Assembly (NCBI RefSeq): GCF_040105105.1
Contig: NZ_CP157678.1
Coordinates: 124,001 to 188,000 of the forward strand
Length of the DNA: 64,000 bases
Origin: Polaromonas hydrogenivorans
Lineage (GTDB): Bacteria; Pseudomonadota; Gammaproteobacteria; Burkholderiales; Burkholderiaceae_C
Direction of reading: 5' to 3'
Below the pieces are notes generated by a model that worked only from the letters and a program-made list of their open reading frames with translations, was not told where the DNA came from and did no database searches. Below are positions 33,516 through 42,394 of the stretch, piece after piece. The stretch's first letter is position 1; every line of letters begins with the position of its first letter. The position numbers were made by a program, and so were the translations under genes.

Positions 33516-34517
33516 CTATCGGCCCAGAAAAGAATTCAGGTCGGCGGCAAATTTAACCGGGTTCTTGAACATCAAGAAGTGGTCGCCCTGCTCTGCCGAG
33601 GTGTAGCTAAAGAGCGTCGCGCCCGCAATGACCGATTGCGCCCAGCGCTGGCTGGCCAGGTTGTTGCTCTCTTGCCCCGAGAAGATGGCGGCGGGCACGT
33701 TGATCTTGTGGGCGACCACGTCGCGCCAGTCGTTGACAGTATGGTTGAACAGCACACGCGCCAAGGCCTTGGGATCGTTCTTCACCAACGCGTTGGCAAA
33801 GCTCTCCGAGTTGACAAAGGCGGGCGAATCCGTCAGTTGCGCACGCCCGAACACCTTCAGGTCGGTCGTGAGCTGGCTGGCCGGGCCGCCAGCGGTGAAC
33901 GCCGCCACCATGCGTTCGGCCGAAGTGGTGCTGCCACCGGCCTCAGCGCGCTCTTTTTCTGACCAATCGTCGTGGGCATAGATGGAGATGGGTTCATCTA
34001 CGAATGCCACCTTGCGGATGCCACTGGTGCCAAACAGATCGATATAGCTCCAGAGGATGGCCGCCCCCATCGAGTGGCCGACATAATCGGCCGACTTCAC
34101 GCCGATGTGATCGCCGAACTCCTTCAAGTCCATCGAATGGCGGGCGATACGGCCACCGTATTCCACATGCTGCGACAAGCCCTGATTGCGCGGATCGAGC
34201 ACATAGACATGGTGGCTGCGTGCCAGCAAGGCCATCAGGTTGATGTACTGCGCGCCGTTGGCCGACCATCCAGGCACGAAGATCAAGGGCGGACCCTCGC
34301 CGGCCTCCCAGTAGGCGAGCTTGACGCCATCGTTGGTCACGAACGAATTGATCTGCAGTCCGGCAAACTCCGACAGCTTGCCGGGCAGGCCAGCGACGCG
34401 CTGTGGAAACACGAAATCCCTGCCCAGCACCTGCAGGGCTGGCTCGGCCAGCGCGGTGCTGGACAGCGCGGCCAGCATCAACGCCGCCACTGCGGCTCGA
34501 AGTAAAGGCTTTGTCAT
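33516..34517 (-). CDS. exported alpha/beta-hydrolase (copy 1, inverted duplicate)
   Basis: 333 residues with a signal peptide (LSSTALA). It has HG-like oxyanion region PPLIFVPGWSANG (about 79), nucleophile elbow GHSMG (about 148-152) and terminal His in EQGDHFLMF (about 315). It resembles peroxidase- or lactonase-type alpha/beta-hydrolases; the substrate is unknown. Protein and even antisense frames are nearly identical to the copy at 41366-42367 in the opposite orientation. The copies differ at residue 10 and over the last dozen residues, where identity ends abruptly. It follows the tautomerase gene by 11 bases. Confidence 0.85.
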   Translation of the reverse strand: MTKPLLRAAVAALMLAALSSTALAEPALQVLGRDFVFPQRVAGLPGKLSEFAGLQINSFVTNDGVKLAYWEAGEGPPLIFVPGWSANGAQYINLMALLARSHHVYVLDPRNQGLSQHVEYGGRIARHSMDLKEFGDHIGVKSADYVGHSMGAAILWSYIDLFGTSGIRKVAFVDEPISIYAHDDWSEKERAEAGGSTTSAERMVAAFTAGGPASQLTTDLKVFGRAQLTDSPAFVNSESFANALVKNDPKALARVLFNHTVNDWRDVVAHKINVPAAIFSGQESNNLASQRWAQSVIAGATLFSYTSAEQGDHFLMFKNPVKFAADLNSFLGR

Positions 34518-34528
34518 GTCGATGCTTC

Positions 34529-34732
34529 TCAGCCTGCGCTTGGCTCGGGCTCGGGGCCAAACAGCTTGCCAGCGCCTGCCCAGTCGGCCGGTTTCACGTC
34601 CTCAAAAATAACGTAAATGTAGTTGGGGTCCGTGGCGGTGTGCCGGACGATGCTTTCGGTGATGTCGGCGGCGACCTTTTGCTTTTGCGCATGGTCTTTT
34701 CCTTCGAACCAGCTGACTCGGACTACGGGCAT
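34529..34732 (-). CDS. 4-oxalocrotonate tautomerase-family protein (copy 1)
   Basis: 67 residues starting MPVVRVSWFEGKDHAQKQKV. Pro at position 2 is the catalytic base after Met removal. NYIYVIFEDVKPADWA is the family C-terminal block. It has the same leader CCTTTGAAGGAGTT as the tautomerase at 39904 and the relic at 41324. The divergent LysR gene at 34823 is a pseudogene. The C-terminus (FGPEPEPSAG) differs from copy 2. Confidence 0.88.
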   Translation of the reverse strand: MPVVRVSWFEGKDHAQKQKVAADITESIVRHTATDPNYIYVIFEDVKPADWAGAGKLFGPEPEPSAG

Positions 34733-35768
34733 GCGGGAACTCCTTCAAAGGGTGGATATGGGATGGATCATCGCCAGGAACAGGTGCCTTAACGATCGAG
34801 CCATGATGTTAGAGTAGAAAAAATGGATATATCAACCGCGCCGGACCCGCTTTCCGGCGTTTTTGTTTTCGTCGCTGCCGCCCGAGCCGATAACTTCACG
34901 CAAGCAGCAAGCCGCATGGGTCTGACCAAGTCCTCGGTGGAAAAACCATTGCCCGGCTGGAGCACCGCCTGGGCGTCAAGCTGTTTCACCGGACGACGCG
35001 CCTGACACGGCTGACCGCAGACGGCGAGGCCTACCTCACGGCGTGCGCGTCGGCGCTGGATGAAATCACCGCGTCACAGGCCGCGCTGTCTTCCAGCAAC
35101 CGCGTTCTCAGCGGCCGCATTCACATGGACATGCCGGTCGCCTTTGGCCGGCGCGTGCTGTTGCCGGCGCTCATCGAGATCACGCGGCCCCACCCCGGCC
35201 TGAGCCTGAGTTTGACCTTCACCGATGCCACCAGCGATTTGCTTCAAGACGATGTCGATATCGCCATCCGCTTTGGCACGCTACGCGACACGAGCCATCT
35301 CGTGGCCAGACGCCTGGCGACCCAGGCGCGGGTGATTTGTGCGTCACCCAGCTACCTGCGCGCCATGGGCGATCCCATCAGCCTGCCCGACATCCATCAA
35401 CACCGATGCATCGTCGGATCGCCGAAGGGGCCGCCGCTGGTGTGGTTTGTTCGGGATGAATACGGTGAAAAACGCATCACGCCGCCGGCCACCCATCAAC
35501 TGAGTGACGCAGAAGCGATGGTGGACGCTGCCGTGAGCGGCCTCGGGCTGGCGCAGTTCCCCATTTCACTGGTGCGCGAGCACCTCGGCAACGGACGGCT
35601 GCAGGCAGTCTTGCCAGGGTATTCGGGCATGGGCGTCGATATCCACGCGGTCTGGCCGAAGCGCGCTCAACTGAGCCCCCGGGTGCGTTATACCAATCCC
35701 GACAGAGAAAGAACCAAAGCCAGGGATCGGAGTCTGAGCAGTCTTGGCTCTCGCAGGAGGTTATGAAA

Positions 35769-36302
35769 ATGTTATCTCAGCACATCATTGATCAGCTGCA
35801 GTCCTATGATTTCGACCGGCTGGCCCGCAAAGAATCGGATGGACGCCGGCGACTGCGCTTGATAGCGCTGGCGCACCTCAAAGAGGGCAAAAGCTGCAGC
35901 GAAGTGGGCGATGCACTGCGCGTGAGCCGCCACGCGGTCATGCGCTGGGTGCAGTGGTTCCTCGCTGGCGGCGTGGCCCGTCTGGCTGGCATGCCGCACG
36001 ACTGGAGTACGCAGCGCCTTGCCAAAGCACAGGAAGAAGCGTTTCGCCAGGCGGTTGAACAACTGCAGCGCGAACGCGGCGGCGGTCGGGTGCGGGGTGA
36101 AGACATACGCCAGTTGCTGGCCCGACAGTTTGACGTTGCCTACAGCTTGAACGGTGTGTATGACCTGATGAAGCGTTTGGGCATGGTATGGATTTCGGCC
36201 CGCGCCGTCAGTCCCTACGCCGATCCGGTGGCACAAGCCGAATTCAAAAAAAAACTTCGCCCCCAAAGTCCTGCAAACGCTGCCGCCAGGCATTGCGCCT
36301 GA
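35769..36302 (+). CDS. IS630-family transposase OrfA (copy C)
   Basis: 177 residues from ATG 35769 (an in-frame ATG lies two codons earlier). The same HTH region as the other copies, with differences such as LQSYDF, FLAGGV and FRQAVEQLQRERGGG. The A9 run at 36246-36254 joins it to OrfB. Confidence 0.87.
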   Translation: MLSQHIIDQLQSYDFDRLARKESDGRRRLRLIALAHLKEGKSCSEVGDALRVSRHAVMRWVQWFLAGGVARLAGMPHDWSTQRLAKAQEEAFRQAVEQLQRERGGGRVRGEDIRQLLARQFDVAYSLNGVYDLMKRLGMVWISARAVSPYADPVAQAEFKKKLRPQSPANAAARHCA

Positions 36303-36306
36303 GCAG

Positions 36307-36840
36307 GTGGACATCTGGTTCCAGGATGAAATGCGCATCGGCCAGCGCGGCACGCAAACGCGCCTGTGGGCACGCAAGGGAACGCGCCCCCGGGTGGTGC
36401 GCCAGCAGCAGTCCGAATCGGCATACGTGTTTGGTGCCGTCTGTCCACAGCAGGATAGTGCCGTCGGTCTGGTCATGCCACACGCCAATACCGAGGCGAT
36501 GGCCCATCACCTGCAGGCCCTGAGCGAGGCGGTGCCTGCGGGACGCCACGCCGTGCTGGTGCTGGACCGGGCGGGATGGCATACCACGCCCAGACTGCCG
36601 CAGTTCCCGAACATTTCCTTGTTGCCGCTGCCCGCAGGCTCACCCGAACTCAACCCGGCCGAGCAGGTGTGGCAGCAATTGCGCGACCGGCACCTGGCCA
36701 ACCGCTGCTACGACGGCTACGAGCAGATTGTGGACGCCTGCTGCGACGCCTGGAATGCCTTCGCGCAAATCCCTGGCGCCATCCGCTCTTTGTGCTCCCG
36801 CAACTGGGCAGTGCTGCCTTCGGCTGCGGTTATCCCATGA
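36307..36840 (+). CDS. IS630-family transposase OrfB, DDE domain (copy C)
   Basis: Catalytic half with FQDEMRIGQ, LVLDRAGWHT and GSPELNPAEQVW. It is probably produced by slippage from OrfA, which would give a longer N-terminus than the first in-frame start at 36307. The frame is intact. Confidence 0.87.
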   Translation: MDIWFQDEMRIGQRGTQTRLWARKGTRPRVVRQQQSESAYVFGAVCPQQDSAVGLVMPHANTEAMAHHLQALSEAVPAGRHAVLVLDRAGWHTTPRLPQFPNISLLPLPAGSPELNPAEQVWQQLRDRHLANRCYDGYEQIVDACCDAWNAFAQIPGAIRSLCSRNWAVLPSAAVIP

Positions 36841-36914
36841 CATGGGATTGGTATTACGTCGTCGATGAACTCGTGGCGTATGCCGCCAGGGGAAGGTTTG
36901 ATTGAGCGGCCCGT

Positions 36915-37601
36915 TCAGCCGCCAGGCTCGCGCGCACCGCCTTTTTCCGGCGGATTCACGGCTGTCGTGAAGGCGGCGTGCCGCAGCACCTGGATGCTGC
37001 CAAAGTGCAGGTGGTGCATGAACTCTCGCAAAATCAACAAGGTCGCAGCGAATCGTGGATCATCCGGAATCCGTACTTGCGAGGACGGCCTGCCTTCGGC
37101 TCTGGCGGCAAGCTGGTTGAACAGCCCTTCCACCTGTTCAATCGTCAGGGTGCTGACCAACGCATCCGGGCAGCCCGCCATCCTGGCCATGTCATTCACC
37201 CGTTCATCCGTCGAATACAGCGTGGCGCCCTCCAAGGCTGCCCCACGGGCACGCGCTACTTCGTCCTCGACGACCATGATGGCGTTTTCGATCTCAAGCG
37301 GCGAGGGCGGACGGTGTTTGAAGCAATCGGTCGATGTCCGGCTGGCGCCCATCTCCAGCATCAGCACCTGGCCCGGTTCGATGCCCGTGCCTGACGCGAC
37401 GCCGGTCTGGTCTTCGCCGATGCGCAGCAGCACGACCGGGGCCTCTGGCGGCGCATTCGCGCGGATGCTTGCGTAACTCCGGCGGACAGCATCGATCATG
37501 TCAAGCCCCCTGGCCGAAGCCGGCCATGACGCCGGGCGCCATGGCAAGGCGGGCGCCCCGTGCGAGATGAAAAGAACGGGCGTTTTGGCTGTCGAGGTCA
37601 T
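36915..37601 (-). CDS. unknown protein, apparently with a LigB-like start fused to it
   Basis: 228 residues if started at 37601. The first about 33 (TPVLFISHGAPALPWRPASW) look like the N-terminus of a DODA/LigB dioxygenase, as in the gene at 12322-13131. None of the later LigB motifs follow. From MIDAVRRSYASI (ATG 37499) the sequence is an unrelated domain with VVLLRIGEDQTGV, EIENAIMVVEDEVARARG and LLILREFMHHLHFGS that I cannot name with confidence. Either 37499 is the real start and the upstream part is a relic, or a deletion fused two genes. Confidence 0.6.
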   Translation of the reverse strand: MTSTAKTPVLFISHGAPALPWRPASWPASARGLDMIDAVRRSYASIRANAPPEAPVVLLRIGEDQTGVASGTGIEPGQVLMLEMGASRTSTDCFKHRPPSPLEIENAIMVVEDEVARARGAALEGATLYSTDERVNDMARMAGCPDALVSTLTIEQVEGLFNQLAARAEGRPSSQVRIPDDPRFAATLLILREFMHHLHFGSIQVLRHAAFTTAVNPPEKGGAREPGG

Positions 37602-37768
37602 GGCTGACTTTCATGATGGATTCCCTGGGGTTGCCTGGATTGGGCTGCTGCAGACATTGCATGGGCCGAACCGGGCGTGGGTTGTGCAGCGCATGGATGG
37701 ACTTTATTAAAAACATGGGAGAAGATAAACCCTGTCAAATGTGATTTATTGTCTCAACTGGAGGTTCA

Positions 37769-38671
37769 ATGGACCGGTTTCTTGAAATGCAAACCTTCAA
37801 TGCTGTGGTTGACGCGGGCAGTTTTGTCAAAGCCGCCGACGCGCTGGCTATGTCCAAGGCGGCGGTCTCGCGCTATGTCGTTGACATGGAAACCCGCCTG
37901 GGCGTGCGCTTGCTGCACCGCACGACCCGGCGGCTCTCGCTAACGGATGAAGGTCAGATCTTTTATGTCCGCAGCAAGGAGCTGCTGGCTGAACTGGCCG
38001 AAGCTGAGGATGAAATCACGTCCCGCAGCGAGGCCGCCAGCGGGCTGCTGAGAATCAATGCGCCCTTCACCTTTGGCGTTCGGCATCTGGCACCGCTGTG
38101 GGGTAGCTTCAGGGCTCAACACCCCAACGTAAAACTGGAGGTGACGCTGGCGGATCGCCTGGTTGATCTGGTGGAGGAAGGCTATGACGTGGCCATCCGC
38201 ATCGCCAGCCTGGAAAATTCGACGCTGGTGAGCAAACGGCTGGCGAGCACGCGCATGGTGCTGTGCGCATCGCCGCAGTATCTCAAGGGGCACGGCACGC
38301 CCAAGCACCCCAGCGAGTTAGCTGGTCATGCCGTGATTTCCTACAGCTACTGGTCAACCAAGGACGAATGGCATTTCACGGGCCCCCTTTTAGAAGCAGT
38401 GAGTGTCAAAACCAATCCCTGCATCCACACCAATAACGGGGACACCTGCCGGGCGGCTGCCCTGGCCAGCCAAGGCATCATCTTGCAGCCCAGCTTCCTA
38501 GTGGGGGACGATTTGGCTGCGGGGACATTGATGGAGTTGATGCCTGAATTTCGATCGCTTGAGCTTGGCATCTATGCCGTTTATCCAACTCGCAAACATG
38601 TCTCGCCCAAGGTTCGGGCGCTGCTGGATTTCTTGACACATCACTTCTCTCAACCAAGGATGACTTGGTAA
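37769..38671 (+). CDS. LysR-type transcriptional regulator
   Basis: 300 residues. HTH at about 18-37 (SFVKAADALAMSKAAVSRYV), then a CrgA-type effector domain (LRINAPFTFGVRHLAPLWG, GYDVAIRIASLENSTLVSKRL). The start follows CTGGAGGTTCA. It diverges from the gene at 37601 with 167 bases between, so it may control that gene. It belongs to a different subgroup from the LysR pair at 34823 and 38855. Confidence 0.88.
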   Translation: MDRFLEMQTFNAVVDAGSFVKAADALAMSKAAVSRYVVDMETRLGVRLLHRTTRRLSLTDEGQIFYVRSKELLAELAEAEDEITSRSEAASGLLRINAPFTFGVRHLAPLWGSFRAQHPNVKLEVTLADRLVDLVEEGYDVAIRIASLENSTLVSKRLASTRMVLCASPQYLKGHGTPKHPSELAGHAVISYSYWSTKDEWHFTGPLLEAVSVKTNPCIHTNNGDTCRAAALASQGIILQPSFLVGDDLAAGTLMELMPEFRSLELGIYAVYPTRKHVSPKVRALLDFLTHHFSQPRMTW

Positions 38672-38854
38672 ACGGGCGATGGGGTCAACTTTGCGATGAA
38701 CGCTGGCCGTTCTAAACGCTTTGCCGCATTGAACGCGCAATTTCAATTCACGACGCCTTGACTGCTTCTGAATCCCAGTGACATACAGTATTCACAGCAA
38801 CCGCCAATCCGTCGAAGAAAAACGCTGCGCAGACTTGGGGGCTACACGCGCTGC

Positions 38855-39772
38855 TCAATCAAACCTTCCCTTGGCAGCATAGGCTACGAGTTCATCAACG
38901 ACGTAACGCACCCGAGGGCTCAGTTGAGCGCGCTTTGGCCAAACCGCGTGAATGTCAACGCCGGTACCCGAATACTTTTGCAAGACCGCCCGTAGTCGGC
39001 CGTCGTTGAGTTGCTCGCGCACCAGTGAAATGGGGAACTGCGTGAGCCCGAGGCCACTCACGGCAGCGTCCACCATCGCTTCTGCGTCACTCAGTTGATG
39101 GGTGGCCGGCGGTGTGATGCGCTTTTCAACTTCCTCATCCCGAACAAACCACACCAGCGGCGGCCCTTTTGGTGACCCGACGATACAGCGCTGTTGACGG
39201 ATGTCTGCCAGGCTGATGGGTTCACCCATGGCGCGCAGGTAGTCAGGAGACGCACAAATCACCCGCTGCTGGGTCGTCAAGCGCCTGGCCACGAGATGAC
39301 TCGTGTCCGGCAGCGCACCGAAGCGAATGGCTATATCGACATCATCCTGAAGCAAATCACTGGTGGCATCGGTAAAGGTCAAACTCAGGCTCAGGCCGGG
39401 GTGGGGCCGCGTGATCTCGATGAGCGCCGGCAACAGCACGCGCCGGCCAAAGGCGACCGGCATGTCCATGTGAATGCGGCCGCTGAGTACGCGATTGTTT
39501 GAAGACAGAGCCGCTTGTGCTGCGGTTATTTCATCCAGCGCCGCCGTGCAGGCCGTGAGGTAGGCCTCGCCGTCTGCGGTCAGCCGTGTCAGGCGCGTCG
39601 TTCGATGAAACAGCTTGACACCCAGCCGATGCTCAAGCCGGGCGATGGTTTTGCCGACCGAGGACTTGGTCAGGCCCATGCGGTCTGCTGCCTGAGTGAA
39701 GTTATCGGCTCGGGCGGCAGCGACAAAAACAGAGATACCGGAAAGCGGATCCGGCTCGGTTGATGTATGCAT
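38855..39772 (-). CDS. LysR-type transcriptional regulator (intact copy)
   Basis: 305 residues with HTH at about 22-41 (NFTQAADRMGLTKSSVGKTI) and effector domain (MDMPVAFGRRVLLPALIEI, DDVDIAIRFGALPDTSHLVA). It diverges from the tautomerase at 39904, which it probably regulates, with an AT-rich 131-base gap. It is the functional relative of the broken gene at 34823-36905 and lies in inverted orientation to it. Confidence 0.9.
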   Translation of the reverse strand: MHTSTEPDPLSGISVFVAAARADNFTQAADRMGLTKSSVGKTIARLEHRLGVKLFHRTTRLTRLTADGEAYLTACTAALDEITAAQAALSSNNRVLSGRIHMDMPVAFGRRVLLPALIEITRPHPGLSLSLTFTDATSDLLQDDVDIAIRFGALPDTSHLVARRLTTQQRVICASPDYLRAMGEPISLADIRQQRCIVGSPKGPPLVWFVRDEEVEKRITPPATHQLSDAEAMVDAAVSGLGLTQFPISLVREQLNDGRLRAVLQKYSGTGVDIHAVWPKRAQLSPRVRYVVDELVAYAAKGRFD

Positions 39773-39903
39773 TTTTTCTACTCTTATGATATTTTTAGTG
39801 GTTAATTAAATTTAATTTCTACTTTAACATCATGGCTTCAACCGCTGGGGCAGCTGTTCCTGGCGTTGAGCCACCCCGTATCCACCCTTTGAAGGAGTTT
39901 TCC

Positions 39904-40101
39904 ATGCCCGTTGTTCGAGTCAGTTGGTTTGAAGGAAAAGACCATGCGCAAAAGCAGAAGGTTGCCGCCGACATCACCGAAAGCATCGCCCGAAACACCG
40001 CCACCGATCCCAATTACATCTACGTGATTTTTGAAGACGTGAAGCCGGCCGACTGGGCAGGCGCTGGCAAGCTTTTCGGCGAGCCTAGCCTGACACCCTG
40101 A
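39904..40101 (+). CDS. 4-oxalocrotonate tautomerase-family protein (copy 2)
   Basis: 65 residues starting MPVVRVSWFEGKDHAQKQKV with catalytic Pro2; it matches copy 1 nearly throughout but ends FGEPSLTP. ATG 39904 follows GAAGGAGTTTTCC. It is the first gene of a plus-strand series (ABM protein, nitroreductase, hydrolase, quinone oxidoreductase). Confidence 0.88.
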   Translation: MPVVRVSWFEGKDHAQKQKVAADITESIARNTATDPNYIYVIFEDVKPADWAGAGKLFGEPSLTP

Positions 40102-40191
40102 CAGCACATCATCTTGCGTGAGTTCGCAAATTTGCAACTCGATTTTTTGACAGGGGCGGGCCCCCCTGCCGTCCTTTTCAAGAGTACAACC

Positions 40192-40548
40192 ATGTCTTCA
40201 CAGATTTCGAGCGTGTTCACGCTTGCCCTCGAACCTCAAGATTTTCCAGCGTTCAAAGAGCTCGTTGCCGAGATTGTCGCAGTCACTCATCAAGAGCCTG
40301 GTACGCTGATTTACGAGTATTCGGTCAATGCTGACCACACAGTGGCCCACATTTTCGAGCGCTACCGCGCGGATGCGGTGGTGAGCCACATCGACATCAC
40401 CTTTGCGCCTTTTGCCGAACGCTTTTTAAGCTTGGTCAAGATAACCAGCCTGACGGTCTACGGCAAACCGGACGCTGAGGTTCGCAAACGTCTCGACCTT
40501 TTTGGTGCCGTTTACATGGAATCGTTTGGCGGATTTAGTCGCCTCTAG
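40192..40548 (+). CDS. ABM-type (putative quinol) monooxygenase
   Basis: 118 residues of the antibiotic-biosynthesis-monooxygenase fold, YgiN-like: VFTLALEPQDFPAFKELVAEIV, then EPGTLIYEYSVNADHTVAHIF and a His-rich centre. Members oxidise quinols or small aromatics without cofactor. It lies 90 bases after the tautomerase and 42 bases before the nitroreductase. Confidence 0.78.
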   Translation: MSSQISSVFTLALEPQDFPAFKELVAEIVAVTHQEPGTLIYEYSVNADHTVAHIFERYRADAVVSHIDITFAPFAERFLSLVKITSLTVYGKPDAEVRKRLDLFGAVYMESFGGFSRL

Positions 40549-40590
40549 CCTGGCATCTCTCGCATCCGACTCTTTGAACTTAAGCCCAGC

Positions 40591-41220
40591 ATGAAAGAAC
40601 TCGAAATGACTGATTTTTCCGAACTCATCAAGACCCGTATCTCCGCAAACAGCTACGACCCAGCACGAAAACTCTCGGACGATGAAATTGCCCAGTTGAT
40701 TGAATTGGCGACTTACGCCCCATCCGCTTTCAATTTTCAGAACTGGAAGTTTGTTGCGGTACGAAGCGACGAAGCCAAAGCTTTGCTGCTGCCACTCGCA
40801 TTTAACCAGCCAAAAATTGTTGACTCCGCAGTGACATTCATTGTTTGCGGCACGATGGAGCCGCACCTGAACCTACCCGCAGCGTTAAGGCCGACGCGTG
40901 ACGCCGGAATCATTGACGAGGCCACCTACAACGGGTGGATTGGTGCAGCCAACGGCATGTACAAGGAAAATCCATCGCTTCAACGCGATGAGGCCATACG
41001 GTCGGGTGCCATGGCGGCCATGACCCTGATGCTTGCAGCGCACGGCAAGGGCCTGGTGTCATGTCCCATGATCGGATTCGACCCGGCAGGCGTCGCTGAA
41101 GCATTCAGCTTGCCCTCTTCTGATGTCCCTGTAATGCTGGTGACCGTGGGCTATACAGGGGCAGCGAATTGGCCGCAGAAACCGCGCAATGCCGTAACGG
41201 ACGTCCTTTCTTTCGCGTAA
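40591..41220 (+). CDS. nitroreductase-family FMN oxidoreductase
   Basis: 209 residues. The family start motif is KTRISANSYDPARKLSDDEI, with the FMN site at TYAPSAFNFQNWKFV (about 41-55) and GLVSCPMIGFDPAGV plus VTVGYTG in the C-terminal half. It reduces nitro- or quinone-type compounds with NAD(P)H. ATG 40591 or 40606 may be used. Location beside tautomerase, ABM protein and quinone oxidoreductase genes suggests a detoxification unit. Confidence 0.85.
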   Translation: MKELEMTDFSELIKTRISANSYDPARKLSDDEIAQLIELATYAPSAFNFQNWKFVAVRSDEAKALLLPLAFNQPKIVDSAVTFIVCGTMEPHLNLPAALRPTRDAGIIDEATYNGWIGAANGMYKENPSLQRDEAIRSGAMAAMTLMLAAHGKGLVSCPMIGFDPAGVAEAFSLPSSDVPVMLVTVGYTGAANWPQKPRNAVTDVLSFA

Positions 41221-41323
41221 TCAAGTACCGTCCGAGTCAAGACCATGTTTCAATCGGTTTGAGCGGCATCTGGTTGACTCGCCTTCTCTCTCATCCCGTT
41301 TCATCCCTTTGAAGGAGTTCTCC

Positions 41324-41354
41324 ATGCCCATCGCCCGAACCAAGCGCAGGCTGA
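41324..41354 (+). pseudogene. tautomerase relic in front of hydrolase copy 2
   Basis: The leader CCTTTGAAGGAGTTCTCC and codons MPIAR begin a tautomerase, but the sequence jumps directly to AAGCGCAGGCTGA, which is the last few codons and stop of tautomerase copy 1. The middle of about 170 bases is gone. It shows that hydrolase copy 2 once also had a tautomerase in front of it. Confidence 0.55.
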
Positions 41355-41365
41355 GAAGCATCGAC

Positions 41366-42367
41366 ATGACAAAGCCTTTACTTCGAGCCGCAGCGGCGGC
41401 GTTGATGCTGGCCGCGCTGTCCAGCACCGCGCTGGCCGAGCCAGCCCTGCAGGTGCTGGGCAGGGATTTCGTGTTTCCACAGCGCGTCGCTGGCCTGCCC
41501 GGCAAGCTGTCGGAGTTTGCCGGACTGCAGATCAATTCGTTCGTGACCAACGATGGCGTCAAGCTCGCCTACTGGGAGGCCGGCGAGGGTCCGCCCTTGA
41601 TCTTCGTGCCTGGATGGTCGGCCAACGGCGCGCAGTACATCAACCTGATGGCCTTGCTGGCACGCAGCCACCATGTCTATGTGCTCGATCCGCGCAATCA
41701 GGGCTTGTCGCAGCATGTGGAATACGGTGGCCGTATCGCCCGCCATTCGATGGACTTGAAGGAGTTCGGCGATCACATCGGCGTGAAGTCGGCCGATTAT
41801 GTCGGCCACTCGATGGGGGCGGCCATCCTCTGGAGCTATATCGATCTGTTTGGCACCAGTGGCATCCGCAAGGTGGCATTCGTAGATGAACCCATCTCCA
41901 TCTATGCCCACGACGATTGGTCAGAAAAAGAGCGCGCTGAGGCCGGTGGCAGCACCACTTCGGCCGAACGCATGGTGGCGGCGTTCACCGCTGGCGGCCC
42001 GGCCAGCCAGCTCACGACCGACCTGAAGGTGTTCGGGCGTGCGCAACTGACGGATTCGCCCGCCTTTGTCAACTCGGAGAGCTTTGCCAACGCGTTGGTG
42101 AAGAACGATCCCAAGGCCTTGGCGCGTGTGCTGTTCAACCATACTGTCAACGACTGGCGCGACGTGGTCGCCCACAAGATCAACGTGCCCGCCGCCATCT
42201 TCTCGGGGCAAGAGAGCAACAACCTGGCCAGCCAGCGCTGGGCGCAATCGGTCATTGCGGGCGCGACGCTCTTTAGCTACACCTCGGCAGAGCAGGGCGA
42301 CCACTTCTTGATGTTCAAGAACCCTGTGAAGTTCGTTCGTGACCTGCGATCCTTCCTCGCGCGTTAG
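41366..42367 (+). CDS. exported alpha/beta-hydrolase (copy 2, inverted duplicate)
   Basis: 333 residues, same as 33516-34517: signal peptide, FVPGWSANG, GHSMGAAI nucleophile and EQGDHFLMF. The last residues differ (KFVRDLRSFLAR versus KFAADLNSFLGR). ATG 41366 is the counterpart of copy 1's start; an in-frame start at 41324 belongs to the tautomerase relic. It is followed after 27 bases by the quinone oxidoreductase. Confidence 0.88.
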   Translation: MTKPLLRAAAAALMLAALSSTALAEPALQVLGRDFVFPQRVAGLPGKLSEFAGLQINSFVTNDGVKLAYWEAGEGPPLIFVPGWSANGAQYINLMALLARSHHVYVLDPRNQGLSQHVEYGGRIARHSMDLKEFGDHIGVKSADYVGHSMGAAILWSYIDLFGTSGIRKVAFVDEPISIYAHDDWSEKERAEAGGSTTSAERMVAAFTAGGPASQLTTDLKVFGRAQLTDSPAFVNSESFANALVKNDPKALARVLFNHTVNDWRDVVAHKINVPAAIFSGQESNNLASQRWAQSVIAGATLFSYTSAEQGDHFLMFKNPVKFVRDLRSFLAR

Positions 42368-42394
42368 CAACCCAGCACATTGAGGGAAGCAGAA

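Larger units (their letters stand above)
35691..36853 (+). mobile_element. IS630-family element, copy C
   Basis: 1163 bp, TACCAATCCC to GGGATTGGTA, flanked by TTA on both sides (35688-35690 and 36854-36856). Comparison with the intact LysR paralogue proves the uninterrupted target had one TTA. This is the most diverged of the four copies in its body. Confidence 0.9.
34823..36905 (+). pseudogene. LysR regulator, frameshifted and split by IS630 copy C
   Basis: Closely similar to the intact LysR protein at 38855-39772. The HTH region runs normally to GLTKSSV, where one base is missing (near 34940) and the frame is lost. The rest reads on in another frame (35020-35687, including MDMPVAFGRRVLLPALIEI). 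IS630 copy C is inserted after PRVRY. The true C-terminus (VDELVAYAARGRFD) resumes at 36854. Removing the IS and one TTA restores that end, but the frameshift stays, so the regulator was or is non-functional regardless of the IS. Confidence 0.9.
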
